Source of the DNA: Campylobacterales bacterium
Lineage (GTDB): Bacteria > Campylobacterota > Campylobacteria > Campylobacterales > QNZT01
DNA: 9,607 bases
Direction of reading: 5' to 3'
Assembly: GCA_027080605.1 (NCBI GenBank)
Contig: JALWRO010000007.1
Coordinates: 1-9,607 of the forward strand
Positions 6,800-9,607 of the stretch are shown piece by piece (within the stretch, counting starts at the first letter, position 1; every line of letters begins with the position of its first letter). Below the pieces are notes generated by a model. The model was not told where the DNA came from. It saw nothing but the letters and a program-made list of their open reading frames with translations, and did not search any database. The position numbers and the translations under genes were made by a program.

Positions 6800-8236
6800 A
6801 TGCATACAGACCCAAACAGAAATATCAAACGCCAGCTTCTCTATATTCCTATGGCGGCAATTGCGTTTGTCGCAGCTGCAACAGCTATCGGAAGCTCTGT
6901 GATTGTATCCGGTCACTTTCATGAAAAGGCACCGGATAACCTTTTTCTTTATATCGCACTCTATACACTGCTGCTGGTAACCGCTATTTCTCTTGTCATC
7001 GTTCCCCTGATCAATAAGCGATTTGTCCACAAACTCGACAAGGTACAAAACGGGCTTTTCAGCTTTCTCAACTACATGACAGGTGACAATACAAAACTAA
7101 CCTACATCGACGAAAATACCGGAGCGATCTCCGATGCGATCAATGCAAAAATTCGTGAAATTGAACGCCAGATGATCAAAGATCAGGCTTTTATGGAAGA
7201 GTTCATCGAACATGCCAGAGCAGTGGAAAAAGGTGATTACAGCCGCCGTATCAAGACCCTTCCCAGCAATCCCCTTTTGAAAAAAGCACATCATGAAATC
7301 AATGAAATGCTGGAGAGTCTGGAGGAAAATATCGGTCGTGATCTCAACAGAATTCTGCAGCTTATCGACAACTACGCTTCGGAAGATTACCGCCACCCCA
7401 TCCAAAACCCCAAAGGTCGTATTGAAGTCTCCATCAACAATCTGGGTGAAGTAATCGCAAAAATGCTCCAAAACGACCGTTCCTACGGACTGGAATTTAA
7501 AGAGAAAGCACAAAGAGTCAACCAAAATATCAAAACCGCCTATCACCATATCGATGACCAAATGAAAAAAGAGCTCGGCGTGATTATCGAAACTGTCGAA
7601 GCAGTCAATCACCACATCAAAACCAATGTCGAAAGTGCTTCGTTTATTACCTCTTACTCCCAGGCAGTCAGTGATGCCGCGCGAGAGGGAGAGTCACTGG
7701 CGAAAAAGACCGCCGAAGCGATGCTCGACATCAAAGAGCAGGTTGCCACCATCAACGAAGCCATTACCATCATCGACAAAATTACAATGCAGACAAATAT
7801 TCTCTCCCTCAACGCCGCAGTGGAAGCATCTACTGCAGGGGAAGCGGGTAAAGGATTTTCCGTCGTCGCACAAGAGGTGCGAAACCTCGCCGCACAAACC
7901 GCCAAAGCCTCCAAAGAGATCAAGTCAATTGTCGATATCGCCAGATCCAAAGCGGAAACCGGCAATGAAATCTCCGCCAAAATGATCGAGGGATATCATG
8001 AACTGGTACAACAGGTTTCCAAAACGATGGAAATCGTCTACAACATCACGCAAACATCCAATCTTCAGGACCAGCAGATTCAAAAGATTCATGAACTCGT
8101 TTACGATATGCGGACACTGATAGATAACTGCCTGCTGAAACTTGACACCGCGGAACAGCACTCCAGCGAGAACTTTGCCAAAGCATCTAAAATCATTACC
8201 CACACCGAAGAGAAGAAATTTGCAAACTCACTGTAA
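6800..8236 (+). CDS. Methyl-accepting chemotaxis protein with minimal periplasmic region
   Basis: 478 aa. TM1 (about 13-37) and TM2 (about 48-70) are separated by only about ten residues, so there is no periplasmic ligand domain. The region at about 73-225 looks like HAMP-type helical modules, with two similar segments, [20 protein letters not shown] and [20 protein letters not shown]. The signalling domain follows. Its hairpin tip, at about 335-365, has [18 protein letters not shown] and [17 protein letters not shown], the highly conserved contact site for CheA and CheW. No CheR/CheB-tethering pentapeptide is seen at the C-terminus (KKFANSL). Signals are probably sensed in the membrane or cytoplasm, or relayed from a partner. 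The ATG at 6800 has only a weak AAAGAG ribosome site. Transcription probably starts from the sigma-28 site upstream. Confidence 0.92.
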   Translation: MHTDPNRNIKRQLLYIPMAAIAFVAAATAIGSSVIVSGHFHEKAPDNLFLYIALYTLLLVTAISLVIVPLINKRFVHKLDKVQNGLFSFLNYMTGDNTKLTYIDENTGAISDAINAKIREIERQMIKDQAFMEEFIEHARAVEKGDYSRRIKTLPSNPLLKKAHHEINEMLESLEENIGRDLNRILQLIDNYASEDYRHPIQNPKGRIEVSINNLGEVIAKMLQNDRSYGLEFKEKAQRVNQNIKTAYHHIDDQMKKELGVIIETVEAVNHHIKTNVESASFITSYSQAVSDAAREGESLAKKTAEAMLDIKEQVATINEAITIIDKITMQTNILSLNAAVEASTAGEAGKGFSVVAQEVRNLAAQTAKASKEIKSIVDIARSKAETGNEISAKMIEGYHELVQQVSKTMEIVYNITQTSNLQDQQIQKIHELVYDMRTLIDNCLLKLDTAEQHSSENFAKASKIITHTEEKKFANSL

Positions 8237-8241
8237 ACTTT

Positions 8242-8250
8242 TGTTATAAT
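8242..8250 (+). promoter_or_regulatory. Extended -10 promoter for the MscS-family gene
   Basis: TGTTATAAT at 8242-8250 is a perfect extended -10 element, in the 46-nt gap after the chemoreceptor stop. TTGCAA at 8220-8225 could serve as a weak -35 with a long 19-nt spacer. It is followed at once by the 8-bp palindrome TAGCGCTA (8250-8257), which would overlap the transcription start. This suggests the channel gene is not solely read from the chemoreceptor promoter. Confidence 0.5.
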
Positions 8251-8282
8251 AGCGCTACCATACCTACTACAGGAGTCTGTTC

Positions 8283-9607
8283 ATGAAGAGAATGTTGCCG
8301 ATGCTGTTACTGCTTACGGCGGTTCTCTTTGCGGCAGACTCATTTTGGCAGCAACTAATCGAAACCGAAAAGAAATTTTTTCCCAATGACGTAATCCTTA
8401 CACTTATTACCGATAGTTCCGATACCAACGCTACCACCAGAGCACTCAACGAAAATAAAACAACCGCACTGCTGGAAGAGCGGGTACACGCCTATGAAGG
8501 TCTGATTCTCAAACTCAAAAACGAACCCTACGCCCTGGATACGGAAAAAAATCCCTATTTTGATCCCAAAGAGAGTGAAAAAACGATCAATACCTTGATG
8601 CTCAAAATCGATGCCAACCGAAAATACGGCTATCTTCAGGCAGTCAAGCGTGACAAACTCGCGGTGGAATCACTGCGCCTGAGAAAGGAGATCTTCACCT
8701 TTTTCCACTACCTCGCCGACAACTGGACAACACTGGAAGAGAAAAGCCTCGTCACCTATATCCAGAAGCAGAAAGAGATGCTGGGAAAAACATTTCCGAT
8801 CAAGGATGCTATCGCCATCTATGAAGAGGTCGCGTCACAAAAAGGCACCGTCGCAAAAGAGATACAGAAAAACTTTTTCAGTTTCGCCAGAGACTACTAC
8901 TTTTTCGACAGTTTTCTCGACTACCTGACTATCAACGCGAAACTGCTGACCTACCATTCCATCGCCGCAGAATTGCAGCTTGACAACCTCATCAACTATA
9001 TCAACAAGCAGCCTGCTGCCGCAAAACTCAATGTCTATATGCGTTATATCAAACTCGATATCGGGCGGGTCATTCTTTTTGTATTTGTCATTCTCTTCTT
9101 CTGGCTGCTCAACTACCTCGTCTATAAACGTCTCTACAGCTATTTCAAATCGAAAATACTAGAACATGAAGATGAGACCGACGATATTCTCCTCGATAAC
9201 CTCGACCGCATCCGCAGACCCGTTTCGCTACTCATTAACGGTATAGGACTTAAACTTGCACTCGAAGTGTTGCGTTACCCCATGCCTTTATCTGAAAAAA
9301 CGGAAATTTTCTTCTATATCTTTTATATCGCGATGGTTGCCTATATTCTCATGCAGCTGGTCGAAAATATCTTTTTTATCTATTTTCATCGCAAACAGGC
9401 AGTCGAAAACATACAACTGCGCAGCGAGCTGATCAATCTGATTCTCTCCGTCACCAAAGTCATTATCTTTCTGGCTGCCTTTCTGGTCGCACTGGTCAAA
9501 ATGGGTGTCAACGTCACCGGGCTGCTCGCTTCTCTGGGAATCGGTGGTCTCGCCGTTGCTCTGGCGGCACAAACCACACTCTCAAACTTTTTCGGTCTGC
9601 TGAAGAT
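8283..9607 (+). CDS. Large MscS-family mechanosensitive ion channel, N-terminal part
   Basis: The frame starts at ATG 8283, with AGGAG at 8271-8275 giving 7-nt spacing, and runs off the window after 441 residues. A signal peptide (about 1-18, cleavage near LFAA) precedes a mostly helical extracytoplasmic domain (about 19-258). Membrane segments follow at about 260-281, 310-330 (weak), 342-368 and 385-407. The segment at 409-440 (VNVTGLLASLGIGGLAVALA, then AQTTLSNFFGLL) matches the pore-lining TM3 of MscS, including the Gly/Ala packing face and the QxxLSN bend. The cytoplasmic beta and vestibule domains lie beyond the window. The long N-terminal part places it with the larger MscS homologues rather than the small E. 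coli MscS type. Its role is presumably to release solutes on hypo-osmotic shock. Confidence 0.9.
   Translation, partial: MKRMLPMLLLLTAVLFAADSFWQQLIETEKKFFPNDVILTLITDSSDTNATTRALNENKTTALLEERVHAYEGLILKLKNEPYALDTEKNPYFDPKESEKTINTLMLKIDANRKYGYLQAVKRDKLAVESLRLRKEIFTFFHYLADNWTTLEEKSLVTYIQKQKEMLGKTFPIKDAIAIYEEVASQKGTVAKEIQKNFFSFARDYYFFDSFLDYLTINAKLLTYHSIAAELQLDNLINYINKQPAAAKLNVYMRYIKLDIGRVILFVFVILFFWLLNYLVYKRLYSYFKSKILEHEDETDDILLDNLDRIRRPVSLLINGIGLKLALEVLRYPMPLSEKTEIFFYIFYIAMVAYILMQLVENIFFIYFHRKQAVENIQLRSELINLILSVTKVIIFLAAFLVALVKMGVNVTGLLASLGIGGLAVALAAQTTLSNFFGLLK

Noticed and set aside
7097..7615. 172-residue antisense open frame within the chemoreceptor gene
   Set aside because: The sense frame is a clear chemoreceptor. 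The antisense frame arises from its codon bias and has no domain or start signal.

Overview
The window looks like a chromosomal segment of a Campylobacterota (epsilonproteobacterial) bacterium, most likely a free-living Sulfurimonas/Sulfurovum-type organism. This rests on moderate AT bias, the style of the chemoreceptor hairpin and of the HELNTP-type histidine kinase, and frequent UUG/AUG starts with AGGA-type ribosome sites. No mobile element, tRNA, rRNA or CRISPR array is visible. The genus assignment is inference.

Layout. (1) Positions 1-121, minus strand: the N-terminus of an unidentified membrane protein, cut by the window edge. (2) 122-310: a divergent intergenic region holding an inverted repeat and promoter-like boxes. 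(3) 311-4327, plus strand: a tight four-gene operon. Three genes encode exported, membrane-anchor-free proteins built on the PilJ/NarX-type sensor fold. Two of them carry two P-box-like motifs each, and the third has lost both. The fourth gene, overlapping by ATGA, encodes a two-TM protein with a periplasmic NIT (nitrate/nitrite-sensing) domain. Its cytoplasmic part is a histidine-kinase ATPase domain without DHp/H-box and with eroded nucleotide-binding boxes. (4) 4336-6654, minus strand: an OmpR-type response regulator, its sensor kinase (44-nt overlap) and, 62 nt downstream, a small exported YtkA/FixH-like protein with Cys and Met motifs. Both the sensor's periplasmic loop and the small protein have a CX4C pair. 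(5) 6800-8236, plus strand: a chemoreceptor with almost no periplasmic domain, preceded by a very good sigma-28 (FliA) promoter match. (6) 8283-end, plus strand: the N-terminal 441 residues of a large MscS-family mechanosensitive channel.

How they may work together. The four-gene operon is the most unusual part. It has the parts of an extracytoplasmic sensor for a small anion such as nitrate or nitrite: several soluble binding-type domains plus a membrane receptor of a related fold. The only cytoplasmic output is a probable pseudokinase, so it may signal by a route other than phosphotransfer, or act with another kinase or chemoreceptor. The minus-strand operon reads as an envelope metal- or redox-responsive two-component system with its own effector. 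These functional links are inferred from domain content and gene order; no ligand has been shown.
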